A DNA stretch of 64,000 bases from Chondrilla cf. caribensis (taxonomy: Eukaryota; Porifera; Demospongiae; Chondrillida; Chondrillidae), in the NCBI GenBank assembly GCA_964020155.1, contig OZ026560.1:3032759-3096758 (forward strand), written 5' to 3'. Of the stretch, positions 22,748 to 36,280 are shown piece after piece (position 1 is the first letter of the stretch; each line of letters opens with the position of its first letter). The position numbers were made by a program, and so were the translations under genes. The notes below the pieces were generated by a model, which was not told the DNA's origin, did no database searches, and worked only from the letters and a program-made list of their open reading frames with translations.

Positions 22748-24445
22748 CACGGCTGTTTCACAATGGAAACTTAGTTTCCTCGCGAGATTGCCCGCGAGTA
22801 GTTGTCAAGCACGTACGAGCATAGCAACGTATTCTTTTACATAGAAAAACGGTGAAGTTTGAGGTAAGATTTCACAGTTCCTCCAGTTTTGTGCAGTTAT
22901 CCCAATACAGTAATAATTAGTTCCAAGCTTAAACTTCGTCGTAAGACTAGTGTATATTTGGTTCTATTTTTTTGAACCCCATTAATGACGAATTTTCTTA
23001 CCACTATAGATCGTTCGGGTTCGATCGGTTTGGATGGTCGAAGCGATCTACGCGTTCTTCAAATGACTCCAAGCGGGTCCATTTACGCGTAGTCCAGTTG
23101 AGATAATATGATACCTTATGTGGCTGCAGATTTGCTGCAATAGATCACGGTTTACCTCAGCTGAGCACAGCATGCACGAACTGCAGCAGTACTAGCCATA
23201 TTTTTCATTATTATTACAGATTCTTCTGTTATATATAATTATAATATTATGTATTCTGTGCAAATTATTTTTATGAACATTACTATAATAATGAAATCAC
23301 GGCCAACTTCAGCTAGTGATTGCACGGTGATATATACAGTGAAACCTCTCTAATCCGACACCTCTATAAATCCAACATTCTCTCTAATCCGACCATTATA
23401 TGAGGTACAGTCACCATACATAAGTATGATAAGAGGCACTCTATAATCCAACAACCTCCTAACATTATTCTCAGGTCCCATTGAGTGTCAGATTAGAGAG
23501 GTTTCACTGTATTAGTAATTCGTATGTCTAGTACATTAAATACGTAGGTGAATATTATATACTAGTCATAGAACAGATATAAAATCAATTTATAATAATA
23601 AGTAGTGATTAAATACATTCAACACATAGTATCATACAAAACTGATCCTATAATTAAAAAATGCACAGGACAGCTCAACAACAGCTCAGTCATGCCAACC
23701 AGCAATGAAGTACAAAATAATGGCATAAAACAGAAAGATATAATACTACATAGCCATACTATACATAACTCAATGATCAGTCAGTTGAGCAAACAGGCAA
23801 CAAACAAGAAGGAAGTCTTTGCTTCATCAACTGAAACTGAGCAGTTTACATCATTACACTCTTCAGAAGTGACCATGCAGCTATAAAGGAAAGAAAACTG
23901 AATGGTTCTGAAGTTTCTTGATATGTATACCTTGCAACCAACATGTATTCAGGGTTATCTAAGAGCATTGGTACTTTCATTCATATAAAGGAAGCTTCAC
24001 ATATATACTTCATTTATGGAAACAGCAATATCCATGCTGTGTCATGAATAAAATCAGTATATCATAAATGTTACAAAATTACGTGTAGAACACGCCAAAA
24101 AAATAGAACCAACACAGGGCTTATGCCATTTTACAAATCACATTTTAAACTAACCTTCTGTGTACACCTCGTATTCGGGAAAACTGGAGGAAGCGATAAA
24201 TCGCACTTTTTAAAAATGAAATAATAGTCCAGATCTCCGCCAATTCAGTAGGGAATCAATTCCAACAATGTCAAATCACTGAAGTAGCAAATATTTCTTC
24301 AGATGATGCGTCGAAGATACTAAGAAACATACCGTACACCGGTTAAAACTTAGGTAGAATCTACGAAAGGTCCAGTGAAAAACCATCTGCTACTGCGCAT
24401 GCGCAAAACTAAGTTTCCAAAACTCCCGGGTCTGAAACAGCCGTG
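22748..24445. mobile_element. 1.7-kb inverted-terminal-repeat DNA element, 4-bp target duplication
   Basis: Ends are CACGGCTGTTTCA (22,748-22,760) and its reverse complement (24,433-24,445). GGAAACTTAGTTT is also inverted further in. TCAT flanks both sides (22,744-22,747 and 24,446-24,449), and the other gene copies read continuously across this point. No transposase is visible; the 93-residue frame at 23,605-23,886 is unrecognised. It is probably a non-autonomous element; the superfamily is not assigned. Confidence 0.85.
23337..23509. mobile_element. Nested pogo/Tc1-mariner-like MITE, 173 bp
   Basis: Starts CAGTGAAACCTCTCTAATC and ends with the inverted form. TA dinucleotides flank it at 23,335-23,336 and 23,510-23,511. 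Ends of this kind and a TA target are typical of pogo/Tigger-derived MITEs. It lies inside the 1.7-kb element. Confidence 0.82.
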
Positions 24446-24454
24446 TCATACACG

Positions 24455-27400
24455 ATGGATGAATTCTTCGATTTCTTTAAGGCTTGTAAAGAAGGGAACT
24501 TAGACAAAGTCAAGAAGTTTATTAAGAAAGGATACGATGTGAATGGGACAAGTACAATATTCCTTTTATATGGGAGAACACCGCTAATGTATGCAGCTGG
24601 TGAGGGAAGTTTTGATATTGTAAAATGTTTAATTGATCATGGTGCTGACGTCGGCAAGACAGATTGGAATAAACGAACAGCACTTCACTATGCTAGTATG
24701 TTGGGAGAATTAGAAGTAGTCGAGGCATTACTTAGTAAGGGTGCAGAAATTGATGTAGAGGATAAGAATCATTGTACTCCTCTATTGTTGGCAGCTGGAA
24801 ATGGACGCATTGATATTTCGTTATGTTTAATCGATCATGGCGCTGATGTCGATAAGAAAGATGGTCGTAAGCGAACAGCACTTCACTATGCTAGTGAGAG
24901 GGGTGACTTGAAAGTAGTCAAGGCATTACTTAGCAAGGGTGCAGAAATTGTTGTAGAGGATAACGATCATTGTACTCCTCTATTGTTGGCAGCTGAAAAG
25001 GGTAAGATTGATATTTTATTGTATTTAATCGATCATGGCACTGATGTCAATAAGAAAGATGGTCGTAAGCGAACAGCACTTCACTATGCTAGTGCGAGGG
25101 GTGACTTGAAAGTAGTGGAGGCATTACTTAGTAAGGGTGCAGAAATTGATGTTGAGGATAAGCATCATTGTACTCCTCTAACGTTGGCAGCTGGAAGGGG
25201 ACACATCGATATTTTATTGTATCTGATCAATCATGGTGCTGATGTTAATCAGAAAACTGTTCATATGCAAACGGCACTTCACTATGCTAGTAAGAGGGGT
25301 GACTTGAAAGTAGTCGAGGCATTACTTAGCAAGGGTGCAGAAATTGATGTTGAGGATGAGGATCGTTGTACTCCTCTAACGTTGGCAGCTGAAAAGGGTA
25401 AGATTGATATATTATTGTATTTAATCGATCATGGTGCCGATGTCAATGAGAAAGATGGTCGTAAGCGAACAGCACTTCACTGTGCTAGTGAGAGGGGAGA
25501 CTTGAAAGTAGTGGAGGCATTACTTAGTAAGGGTGCAGAAATTGATATTGAGGATGAGGATCGTTGTACTCCTCTAAAGTTGGCAGCTGGAAGGGGACAC
25601 ATTGATATGTTATTGTATTTAATTGATTGGGGGGCTGATGTTAATAAGAAAGATGGCCATAAGCGAACAGCACTTCACTATGCTAGTGAGAAGGGTCACT
25701 TGAAAGTAGTTGAGGCATTACTTAATAAGGGTGCAGAAATTGATGTAGAGGATGAGGATTGTTGTACTCCTCTAATATTAGCTATGAAGGATTCAAACTT
25801 TGCCATTATGTGTCACCTCATCAGAGCAGGTGCCAATGTAAAACGACTAGTAGATTACTACTCTGGTATTGGGAAGGGTAGTTATCTTGGAAGGGACCCT
25901 CTTTTATGTTTGTCAAGTGATAGTAGTCTCAGGAATCATGGGAGAAGCGCTCTCTCTTATGCCTTCAGCAATAATCACATATCAGAAGCAGGTGTGCTCA
26001 TTACCAATGGTGTTGGTATTGAAGGAGAACTGGATATCAATCCACCTAGGACTGCTCTAACATGGTCTGCTGAGAATGGCCATGATTCATTAGTTAGGAG
26101 CCTCATTCTTCAAGGAGTTAATGTCAACTACCAGGATGCCAGGGGTCGTAGTGCTCTTCATTTTGCTGCTTCTTCTAATCACATCCAGTGTGGTATCCTG
26201 CTAGTCGAAGCAGGAGCTGATTTGAGACTTGCGGACAGAGATTCCCGTACACCCCTCGATTTGGCTTCCAAAGAGCTCAAAGATGCCATAACCCAGACAC
26301 TGTCATTCAATATGAAGAAGACCGTCTGTGTTATTGGTAATGCATGCAGTGGTAAGAGCACACTTATTGCATCACTGCAGAATGAGAATGCTAAATTGTC
26401 GAAGAAACTCCGTCATCGTCTGTTTGGAGTGAAGAACATCAGTGAACGTACAGCTGGTATCGAACCAGTATCTCTCAGCAGTAAACGATACGGGGACACG
26501 GTGTTTCTTGACTTTGCAGGTCAGCATGAATACCACGGTCCTCACGAAATGTTCCTGGAGTCTATTTCTAACAAAAGTAGGTGCACTGTGACCATCATCA
26601 TGGTTGTGAAAGTCACCGACGAAGAATCTGCTATTTCTCAACAACTCGATCGATGGCTTCATCCTGTGTCTAAAATGGCTACAACCATGAATCCGATTCG
26701 AGTGATTGTCATCGGAAGCCACATGGATAAGGTGAAATCCAAAGTGGAAGCCAAGAGCAAGTTGGAGCGCTGCTATCAAAGAGTTCGACAAAGCCTTTGT
26801 GATGCCCCTTTGAAGTTTCACGATGCATGCTACCTGGATTGCCGTCAACCTTATTCAAGTGATATCAAGAAGTTGTGTGCATATCTGAATGAGGTCCCAA
26901 TACCTCAATACAAAGCAGCTGAAATGCCTTACAGTATCTGTTGGGTCATCTCTCGTATGAAGACCTCACTGGACAGTGAAGCCATTCGAGTATCAAATTT
27001 CACAAAGTGGATTGAGGAGAACAAGGCCAATCTCCCCACCAACCTCCCACCATCAGAAGAAGTCTGCAAGGATCTCTCATCCACAGGTCACTTCATGTAC
27101 CTCCCCAACAAGGAAGACCCATCCAATGGCTGGCTTGTACTGGACCTTCCATTCATACTCCATAAGGTATATGGGACTCTATTCTCCCCTTCAAAGAAGA
27201 TTGTCAACAAATTCGGTCTTCTCAATTGTCAAAAGCTGTCAGTCCTTTTCCCCACACTGGATCAAGGAATGATCCACGATGTCTTGACCAGTTTGGAGTT
27301 CTGTATCGATGTGGATCCGTCAATTCTTGCAGAAGTCACCCAGCTGACTGAGAGCACAGACGAGGATCACGACCACCTGTTCTTCCCAGCACTGGTATCA

Positions 27401-29317
27401 TCCCAGACTCCTAAGGTCTTCCCGCGCTCTCAACAAGGCTGTCATGTGCTATCATGGCAGTTGGTAGTGGTCAGAAGGCCCTTCATATCTCCTCGTCTCC
27501 TTCAAACCATCATCCTTCGATTGGCAGCTAATCACGTTTTCCATTACAAACAAGATTCCGACACCAGGGAGCATTACTGTAGTGTGTGGTGTAACGGAAT
27601 CTCCTGGCCGTCAACTAGAGGTGTCAATGTAGCAGTTCAAATCAGTGACAGCACCGTAGTTGAGTTGATCGGAAGAAGCGAGGTCAGTCCGGAAGTTCTC
27701 TGCTCGTACATTTCAACCATCACTGGAGACATCTCTGCCACAATACGTGAACTGTCCCCAACTCTATCAGCTACTGCGTACGTCATCCACCCAGCCGACC
27801 CTCAAGTGCTGCTGGAGAATTCCAGATCCCCCTCTCCTCACAAGAAGTTCCCGGTGGACATTATACTGGAGAGTATGAGAGATTTTGGGACCCATTGTCT
27901 ATCATGCAAAGACAAGGAGGAACCAGCAACAACAAAGCCCATTTCTGATTTGTTTTGTGGTTTTGTCCCAAAAGAAGACATTATTGGACAATTGTCTTTT
28001 GTTGCTGGTGAGTTTGTGTGTTTATGTGTATGTATACATGTGAACTGTGATGTGTGCTATTGTATAGTACTGTGGTATTGTGTGTTGTGTGCTATTTGAA
28101 CATACAACAACTCTACTTTATTCTACAGTGCACTATTTGTTCAGTATTGTCCTCTATCTGTTTGTGCATGTACTGTACGTATGTACGTACATGTGTACCA
28201 CTGTATAGTACTATTACATTGTAGTTCTGTCTGTAATTCTTGCACATCCATTGTTCATTGCAAGTGTGTGTTGTTGTACTGTAGCAAGTACTGTATTTCA
28301 TATTCCATACTTCCAGGTACAACAGCACCTCGTCCTCGTCAAGTCTTTGACTGTGAAGCATTCATGGACAAGTTCAAGGAAAGATTCCTCCAATCTGTAG
28401 ACTCACATGCCATTGTGTTGAGACTGGAGATAGAGAAGGTGATCTCTGAAGATCTTGCCTTCACCATTGAGCGTCATTGTAGTAGAAGTACTGGAAACGA
28501 GAAATTATTTCTACATCTTGGAAGAAATGCTGATCCTGGAAGTATCCATAAACTGTGTGATGTGATGGTGGGAGAAGAAGGCTATGCTATGATGAACGAA
28601 TTGGGGAGAGACATCAGAAGAGAATTGGATCTACTAACAGGTATGTATGTACATGTTGTCATGTAGCTCAATATGTGTATACCATTTTATTGCAAGTCAT
28701 ATGCATTGTGTGCACATGTATGTATGTACTTTGTGTGCTGTGTCTGATATTTCCATGTATAAGCACAACAAACGTGATAGTGTGTGTTTGTGTTTAATAC
28801 CTGTATTTTACATGAATCGATTGTCTTTCTTTGCGTTTTACCAGATTCCAAGCTGAACACACCCACGGATCCCCTTAATACCACACCCACTGAGCCTCTC
28901 AAGACCACACCCACTGAGCCTCTCAAGACCACACCCACTGAGCCTCTCAAGACCACACCCACTGAGCATCTGAAGACAACACCCACTAATCCCTTCAAAA
29001 CCACACCCACTGGTCCCCTCATGACCACACCCACATTAAGTGGTTTGAATCGTCATGTGATCCCCCATGTTTGTCTTGATTGGCAGTTTGTCGGTTATCA
29101 CTTGGAAGTAGCTCCCTCTGTGATGAAGGTCATAGATGATGACTATCACGATGATGTGGAGAAGTGTTGCCGTACCATGTTCACCAGATGGTTGTCTCAT
29201 GATGAAGGTACAGGAGGAGCCCCAAGACTCTGGAGAACAGTTCTCAAAGCTCTCAAGAATGTCGGGTACACCAGTGTTGTTGGAGATGTGGAGAGAACAC
29301 TGTTTGAGCATCAATAA
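24455..29317 (+). CDS. Roco copy 2: ankyrin-Roc-COR-CARD-like-Death protein, 1449 aa
   Basis: Exons 24455-28007, 28317-28640 and 28845-29317 join in phase. The ATG at 24,455 (MDEFF) matches the other copies; a GTG 12 bases earlier lies inside the transposon end. Six ankyrin doublets span residues 52-447. Further ankyrin repeats lead to Roc: Walker A GNACSGKST at 628, DFAGQHEYH at 686, and SHMD at 755 in place of NKxD, as is common in Roc domains. COR lies at about 827-1115, a CARD-like exon at 1185-1292, a Thr/Pro linker of about 7 units, and a Death domain at about 1353-1449. DAPK1 has the same Ank-Roc-COR-Death order after a kinase that is absent here. A likely role is a cytoplasmic GTP-regulated adaptor in death or immune signalling, which is inferred. 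The 5' side ends in transposon sequence. Confidence 0.92.
28857..29036 (+). repeat. Coding minisatellite in Roco copy 2 (about 7 units)
   Basis: 24-bp units encoding TTPTEPLK and variants link the CARD-like and Death domains. Confidence 0.9.
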
Positions 29318-29384
29318 CTGTACCAATGTTCTGTTTTATCAATGATTGCCTCTGATCCCTCCCAACCACATCTGTAGATTTCCT

Positions 29385-32300
29385 CTTGACCACACCCACT
29401 GATCCACCACAAGACAACACCCACTGTCCCCCTCCGGACCACACCTGTGACTTCCCTTGTGTTCTGCACTCTCATCTTGAGAACACCCACTGGATCATGT
29501 GACCTGCTGGACCACACCCACCGATACCCTCCAGAGCACACCCACTAGACCACACCAACTGATTCTGCCAGAACTCACCCAGTGGACTGCAAGCACCGAT
29601 CCCGTCCAGACCACACCTAGTGATTTGCAATGGTCCATGCCCACTAGACCACACCCACTGGGCCCACGCCCACTGTTCCCCTCCAGAACTCACCCAGTGG
29701 ACAGTAAGGACTGGTCCCCTTCAGACCATACCTAATGATTTTGCAATGGTTCATACCCACTGGACCACACCCAATGATTGCCTCTTGAGTACACTCACTG
29801 TAGCCATATTTTTCGATTCCAACTGGACCACACCCACTGATCTCCTCCAGATCTGTGGCTTCTCATTGAACTGCACCCAATGATCCTCTCAAGACCACAC
29901 CCACTGTTCCCTTCCAGAAGTACTTCACCTAGTGAGTTCCGCTGAACTACGCTCAATGATCATCTCTAGAACACACTTACTGGACTACACCCACTGATAG
30001 CCCCCAGGCCACATGTAGTAATTCCAACTGGACCACACCCACCGTCACCTCAACACCCCCTATATGCCTTCATTGTACCGCACCCAATGTTTCCATTCAG
30101 ATGGCATTAGTGGCTCTGAACTGATGATATCCACTAATCCTCTTTTGAACTCATTGAGCCACACCCGCTGAATTCCCTTCAGACCACACCCACTGGACTA
30201 CAAGTACTGCTCCCCTCCAAGCCGCACCTAGTGATTCCACTGATTGATACCTACTGATCTGCACGCATGCACAACCACACACAGCACCTACCTGCTCAAG
30301 ACCTCACCCAATGATGCCATTGAGACTGCACCAAATGATGTCATCAAGACCACATCCAATAAAACTTCCAAGACCTCACCCAATGATCCCCTCGAGTGCA
30401 CACACACACAGCACCTACCTGCTCTAAACCTCACTCAATGATGCTATCAAGACCCCACCCAATGATGCCCTCAAGACCACACCCAATGATGCCCTCAAAA
30501 CTACCTACCTGCTCAAGACCTCGCCCAATCATGTCCTCAAGACCGCATCCAATTATCCCCCCAAGACCACACTTTCCATTCTCTCAAGACTACACACATA
30601 ACACTGCTCAAGACCTCTCCTCTTCAGAATGCACTCACTGGACCACACCCACTGGACTACAAGCCCTGATCCCCTTCAAGCCACACCTAGTGATTCCACT
30701 GATTGATACCTACTGATCTCCACACACAACCACACCCAGTGATCCCCTTGAGACTACACCCAATGATACCCTCAAACCTACACCCGTTAATGCCCCCAAG
30801 ACCACACCCAATGATGCCCTCAAGACTACACCCAATGATGCCCTCAAGACTACACACATAGCACCTACCTGCTCAAGACCTCACCCAATGATGCCATTGA
30901 GACTGCACCCAATGATGCCATCAAGGCCACATCCAATAAAGCTTCCAAGACCACACCCAAAGATCCCTCAAGACCACACCCACAGCACCTGCCTGCTCCA
31001 GACCTCACCCAATGACCCCCTCCTACCTGCTCAAGACCACACTCAATGATGCCCTCAAGACCGCATCCAATTATCCCCTCAAGACCACAGTCAAAAATCC
31101 TCTCAAGACTACACACATAGCACTGCTCAAGACCCCTCCCAATAATGCCGTCAAGACCTTACCCAATGATGCCTTCGAGATCGCACCCAATGATAGCCTC
31201 AAGACCATGCCCAATGATCCCCTAACACCACACACACAACACCTACCTGCTCAAGACCTCACCCAATGATGCCCTCGAAACCTCATCCAACGATGCCATC
31301 AAGACTGCACCCAATGATCCCATCAAGACCACATCCAATGGTGCCCTCAAGACTACACACAGCACCTACCTGCTTAAGCCCTCACCCAATGATGCCATCA
31401 AGACCACACCCAGTGATCACCTCAAGACCACATCCAATGATGCCTTCAAGACCACACCCAATGATCCCCTCAACACCACACACACAACACCTACCTGCTC
31501 AAGACCTCACCCAATGATGCCCTCGAAACCTCATCCAACGATGCCATCAAGATTGCACCCAATGATCTCATCAAGACCACATCCAATGGTGCTCTCAAGA
31601 CTACACACAGCACCTACCTGCTTAAGCCCTCACCCAATGATGTCATCAAGACCACACCCAATGATGTCATCAAGACCGCACCCAATGATGCCATCAAGAC
31701 CGCACCCAATGATGCCATCAAGACCACATCCAATGGTGCCCTCAAGACTACACACAGCACCTACCTGCTCAAGCCCTCACTTAATGATCCCCTCAAGACC
31801 GCACCCAATGATCCCCTCAAGACCACACCCAATGGTGCCCTCAAGACCACGCCCAGTGATGCTCTCAAGACCACACCCAATGATCCATTCAAGACCGCAC
31901 CCAATGATAGCCTCAAGACCACACCCAATGATTCCCTCAAGACCGCACCCAATGATAGCCTCAAGACCACACCCAATGATTCCCTCAAGACCACACCCAA
32001 TGATGCCCTCAAGACCACACCCAGTGATCCCCTCAAGACCACACCCAATGATCCACTCAAGACCACACCCAGTGTTCACCTCTGGACCACACCTAATTAA
32101 TGATCCTCTCAAGACAACACCCAATGATCCCCTCAAGACCGCACCCAATGATAGCCTCAAGACCACACCCAGTGATCGCCTCAAGACCATACCCAATGAT
32201 CCCCTCAAGACCACATCCAATGATAGCCTTAATACCACACCCAATGATGCCCTCAAGACCATACCCAGTGATCCCCTCAAGACCTCACCCAATGATCCCG

Positions 32301-32393
32301 TTTAGACAGCAACCAATGATCGATGCCCTCTAGACCACACTCAGTGATGCCCTGAAGATTACAACCAATGATGCCCTCGAAACCACAATTAAA
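29385..32393 (+). repeat. Non-coding 24-bp minisatellite downstream of Roco copy 2, about 3 kb
   Basis: The proximal part has mostly CCACACCCACTG-type units, the distal part CCACACCCAATGATG-type units. From about 30.2 to 31.8 kb the phrase CACAGCACCTACCTGCT recurs with a spacing near 250 bp, a higher-order repeat. Long frames here, including 263 codons at 31,514-32,305, are repeat translations of MPSRPHPM type. Confidence 0.92.
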
Positions 32394-32394
32394 A

Positions 32395-32762
32395 TGTATA
32401 ATATGTCCTATTGTTATGTATTGTATATTGTGTTTTTCTATTCTTTTGGTTATCAAATCATTAAAAAATTATCAAATAAAGTAATTGATTTATATTATAA
32501 TTACAAAGTTGGTATAGTTACTGAATGTACACTACAGACTAAAGTACAACAAGCGCTTATATCACATTGAACTAAATACACTAACCTACATATCAGCAAA
32601 ATGGAATATATACACATGCACACACACAACATTTCACCACAGAAAATACTAAAACGAAGCACAGCTGTTTGTGGATTCCTGTTCTTGTAGCAGTCTACTT
32701 CAACTTTAGGTTCAGTTTAGATAGTCCACCTCTGAACTGTCCCATGATGCACCGAACTACAG
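32395..32762. repeat. Array tail module, copy 3 (truncated)
   Basis: Tail sequence with AATAAA near 32,475 is cut off within the ACTACAG segment and followed by more minisatellite. Confidence 0.78.
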
Positions 32763-33168
32763 AAGACCCTATGATGCCCTGAAGCCAACCGCCAATGATA
32801 CCCTCAATACCACACCCAGTGATTCCCTCTTGACCACACCCAATGATCCTCTCAAGACCACACCCAATGATCCTCTCAAGACCACACCCAATGGTGCCCT
32901 CAACACCCCACCCAATGATGTCATCAAGACCATGCCCAGTGATTCCCTCAAGACAACATTTGATGATTCCCTCAAGACCACACCCAATGATGCCCTCAAG
33001 ACCGACCCAGTGATTCCCTCAAGATATTTGATGATCCTCTCAAGACCACACCTAATGATGCCCTCAAGACCACACCTAATGATTCCCTCAAGACCACACC
33101 CAGTGATTCCCTCAAGACCACACCCAGTGATCCCCTCAAGACAACATCCTATGATGTCCTTAAGTCAT
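32763..33168 (+). repeat. Second minisatellite block after the truncated tail
   Basis: About 400 bp of the distal-type 24-bp repeat resuming after a tail copy, indicating an unequal exchange or internal duplication of array plus tail. Confidence 0.88.
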
Positions 33169-33530
33169 TAAATGAATTAACAAAGTTATTGAATTTATTA
33201 CAAAGAGTTACAGTATATTTACTATACATGTACACTTTCTTAATTATAGACTAAATACAACAAGCGCTTACATCACATTGAACTAAATACACTAACCTAT
33301 ATATCAGCAAAATGGAATACACATGTACACACACAACATTTCACAACAGAAAAATTAATACTAAAACAAAGCACAGCTGTTTGTGGATTCCTGTTCTTGT
33401 AGCAGTCTACTTTGACTTTAGGTTCAGTTTAGATAGTCCACTTCTGAACTGTCCCATGATGCATCGAACTACAGCATACAATGGAGTCACAGAACCAGGG
33501 CTGTCACAGTGAGATCCTAGCACCAGAAAT
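33169..33530. repeat. Array tail module, copy 4
   Basis: Complete tail following the second minisatellite block. No CA tract follows it, unlike most other copies. Confidence 0.78.
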
Positions 33531-35710
33531 GGAAACTATGGACATATGTTTACGTCAGCATTATACCCCCATAGATGTGTGCTTTGACATTAATTAAAGA
33601 TATTCGTCAATGTCAACTTTGAATTGTCAAAGACGCTGATTTGAAGTTATCTAAGCATTGCGAATAACCTCCCTCCACACCCAATCTGCGGCTCACTCCA
33701 TATAACATACGTACCTATCTATAATGCACTTAAACATAAAAGCTCCTGTATCAGTCCCACATTATATCAAGAACACACACACTATGTAGTCAGTGTTTGC
33801 TGCTTTTAGTAGAGACATCAACGCACGCCGAACACTTACTAGTTTAACTTGTGCGTGGTGTAATTGGTGATCCAAGATGACTGTAAACTTTTCCACAGCA
33901 GTGTTGCCACCCGAAGCAAGCCTCTGTTACAAGATCTACCACTGATAGCAGAATACAACATGACATATGTAAGTACAGCAGTATCCAATTAACACTTTGA
34001 CAAGGTAGTGAAAGAACACCTGTACTGCTACCATTAGCTGTACCACACCTGTTCTTTCAACCATACGTACTCCTGTACTTGAGGTGTAATACGTACATTC
34101 AGGTTATTACAAGAAGCACCATACGTAAGTACTGCAAGCATATACAGTATACAGAGCCTACATACCAGTATAAGACTGTACATGTGACAACTAAAAACAT
34201 AGAATGTTATGAAACTGAAAACATAACACAACTGGACACACATGTACGACTGTACAAAGTATGAAAGTACACTCACCAGGACCACACCCATACAGCAAGA
34301 GCTACTTGAAAACAGTGCGAGCACAATCACAAGCACAAGTATGTGCATATTATGCACTTACATACACACACATGCACACACACACGTACGTAAATACACA
34401 TATGGTACGTACAAGCACCCGCCCGCCCCCTACACACACCTACCAGTTCATAGCATTTGTATCCAAATGTTAGCAGAGCTGGTCTACCTGAGTGGAACAC
34501 AACCTTCTGTTCCAGCAGAACCAGGGTCAGGACAAGGATGAGATTTTCCACATCCAAACTAGCCAACAGGGACCAATGAACAAGACCACTACAGTGAACA
34601 GAATACAAATGTAGGGAGGAGATTGTAAGTAAGACAGAAAGGATTGTTGTCCACAACATCCACACCTCGTGGTGTACACCCATGTTGCATGTACAGTACA
34701 CATATTACCACAGTACGTAGAGAGCTAGTACATACGTACAAGACATTGTGAATAAAGAGATAGTACATACAATACATTGTGAAGAGAGAACTAGTACATA
34801 CAAGACATTGTGAATAGTCAGCCAACCAACCAACTAACCAAGAGACCAACACACAACCATCCTCAAGGATGACAGGAACATGTCCCAGGACACCAACTGA
34901 CTGACCAACCAACCAACCAGACAAACAAAGTAAACCACAACCACCCTATAAGTGGAATCAACCATGAACTGTACATCACAGACAGACTATACAACCAACC
35001 ACTGCTGGGACAATCTCAGACACCTTTAATACCATATACAACCACAACTAGCTACACCAAACCTAGAGAAGACAAATTCAATGCACTTGATAAAGAACCT
35101 CAAAACCTACACCAATACACAAACACTATCACACTACAAACCTCCACCCACCTGGAAAACACCCTAGGGAAGGTTACTATTGTGCAACTATTGAAGGACC
35201 ACACATACAAAAGTACACACATAACAACACAGTATACACACATGTATACGTACACCATCACCACAACATGATGAAAACAAAACTACAGACAACAATACAC
35301 ACATGTATTATACACAAGGACCAATACAAAACTTACTGGAAGAGGTTGGAGGTACCTCGTTAGCAGGTGGAGGCACACTAGAGGTGTGCGTGTCAACCAC
35401 TCCCTAAATACACACTGGCATATTCTGCTGCTGGAGAACACCCAATAGCTGAGGTCTGCACGGGTTGGTGCTGGCTGAGTTGTGACTTCACAGTGGAGAC
35501 CGAAGAAGACAACTCCGAGGACCAACAAGAGGACAAGATAGAGGAGATGTCTTGGTCAGACAAGACCAGAACTACGAGGAACACAAAGACATGTCTGAGA
35601 ATGGTACAGAGAAACTATAACACTGTAAGTTTCGCAAATGTACATAGACCGTGGAGGAGAAGGTGGAGTACAAGACCACATCCCGCGGCCCTCACCTCGT
35701 CACTTCCTCC
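33531..35710 (-). pseudogene. DENN-domain gene fossil, copy B
   Basis: Matches DENN copies A and C. The DENN exon at about 34,444-34,600 keeps LILVLTLVLLEQKVVFH and GRPALLT but has lost roughly 190 bp, including the PLKWQ and PFIIGI motifs. The KFTVI exon is near 33,840-33,910. The HPGSEVNF exon is absent. The Ser-rich segment ending at a GTAAGT donor lies at 35,333-35,600. Confidence 0.6.
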
Positions 35711-35734
35711 ACTGACTGAGTAGGTCAACGTGCA

Positions 35735-36035
35735 TACAGTACCGTCATCCTACATTTGGAAAAGGAAAGAATGGAACGGATAAACTACTTGGTACACGTG
35801 TGGAAGAATCGATAAACCTTCCCACTTTAAGCTACAATACGTTACAAAACTAACCAGTTGTATATCCGCAAAATGTTTTTTTTCTGTTAGCTGGCTTTGT
35901 ACCGAAATTATCTATAGCGCCACTGGCCGAGTATATAGGCAGCAGAAAAGCACAGAACGAACACAAACAAATCTACAGATCCTGCGCCATCTTGAACAGC
36001 AGTTGTTAGCAGCTATGAATCTAGTTACGTACCTG
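35735..36035 (+). promoter_or_regulatory. Roco 5' module upstream of remnant 2
   Basis: Same block with the GCGCCATCTTG core at 35,984, followed by a gene remnant. Confidence 0.6.
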
Positions 36036-36280
36036 GTTCGTGCGTAGACGCCAAATACCGAGACTGTCAACTGTGTGATGTGATGGTGAGAGAAAAGACA
36101 TCGTCCAATGATTCCCTCATGACCACACCCAACGATCGATGTCTTCAAGACCATATCCACAAGGCCTCACCCAATGATGCTCTGAAGACCCAATGATGCC
36201 CTCAAAACCACACCCAATGATCACACCACACCCACCAGTCCCAGACTGCCTCTAATGATGCAAGACCACACCCAATGATC
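36036..36280 (+). pseudogene. Chimeric Roco remnant 2
   Basis: Leader sequence joined to a 26-base block at 36,069-36,094 identical to part of the CARD exon of Roco copy 3 (44,242-44,267), then about 180 bp of minisatellite. Same junction as remnants 1 and 3. Confidence 0.72.

Noticed and set aside
24443..24454. GTG start giving an N-terminal extension of Roco copy 2
   Set aside because: It lies in the transposon end and target duplication; MDEFF at 24,455 aligns with the starts of copies 3 and 4.
31514..32305. 263-codon plus-strand frame of MPSRPHPM repeats
   Set aside because: Pure translation of non-coding minisatellite; start and stop fall at unit indels and no splice or domain evidence supports it.
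29385..32393. CRISPR-like array of short repeats
   Set aside because: Repeats are contiguous without unique spacers, the setting is eukaryotic and no cas genes are present.
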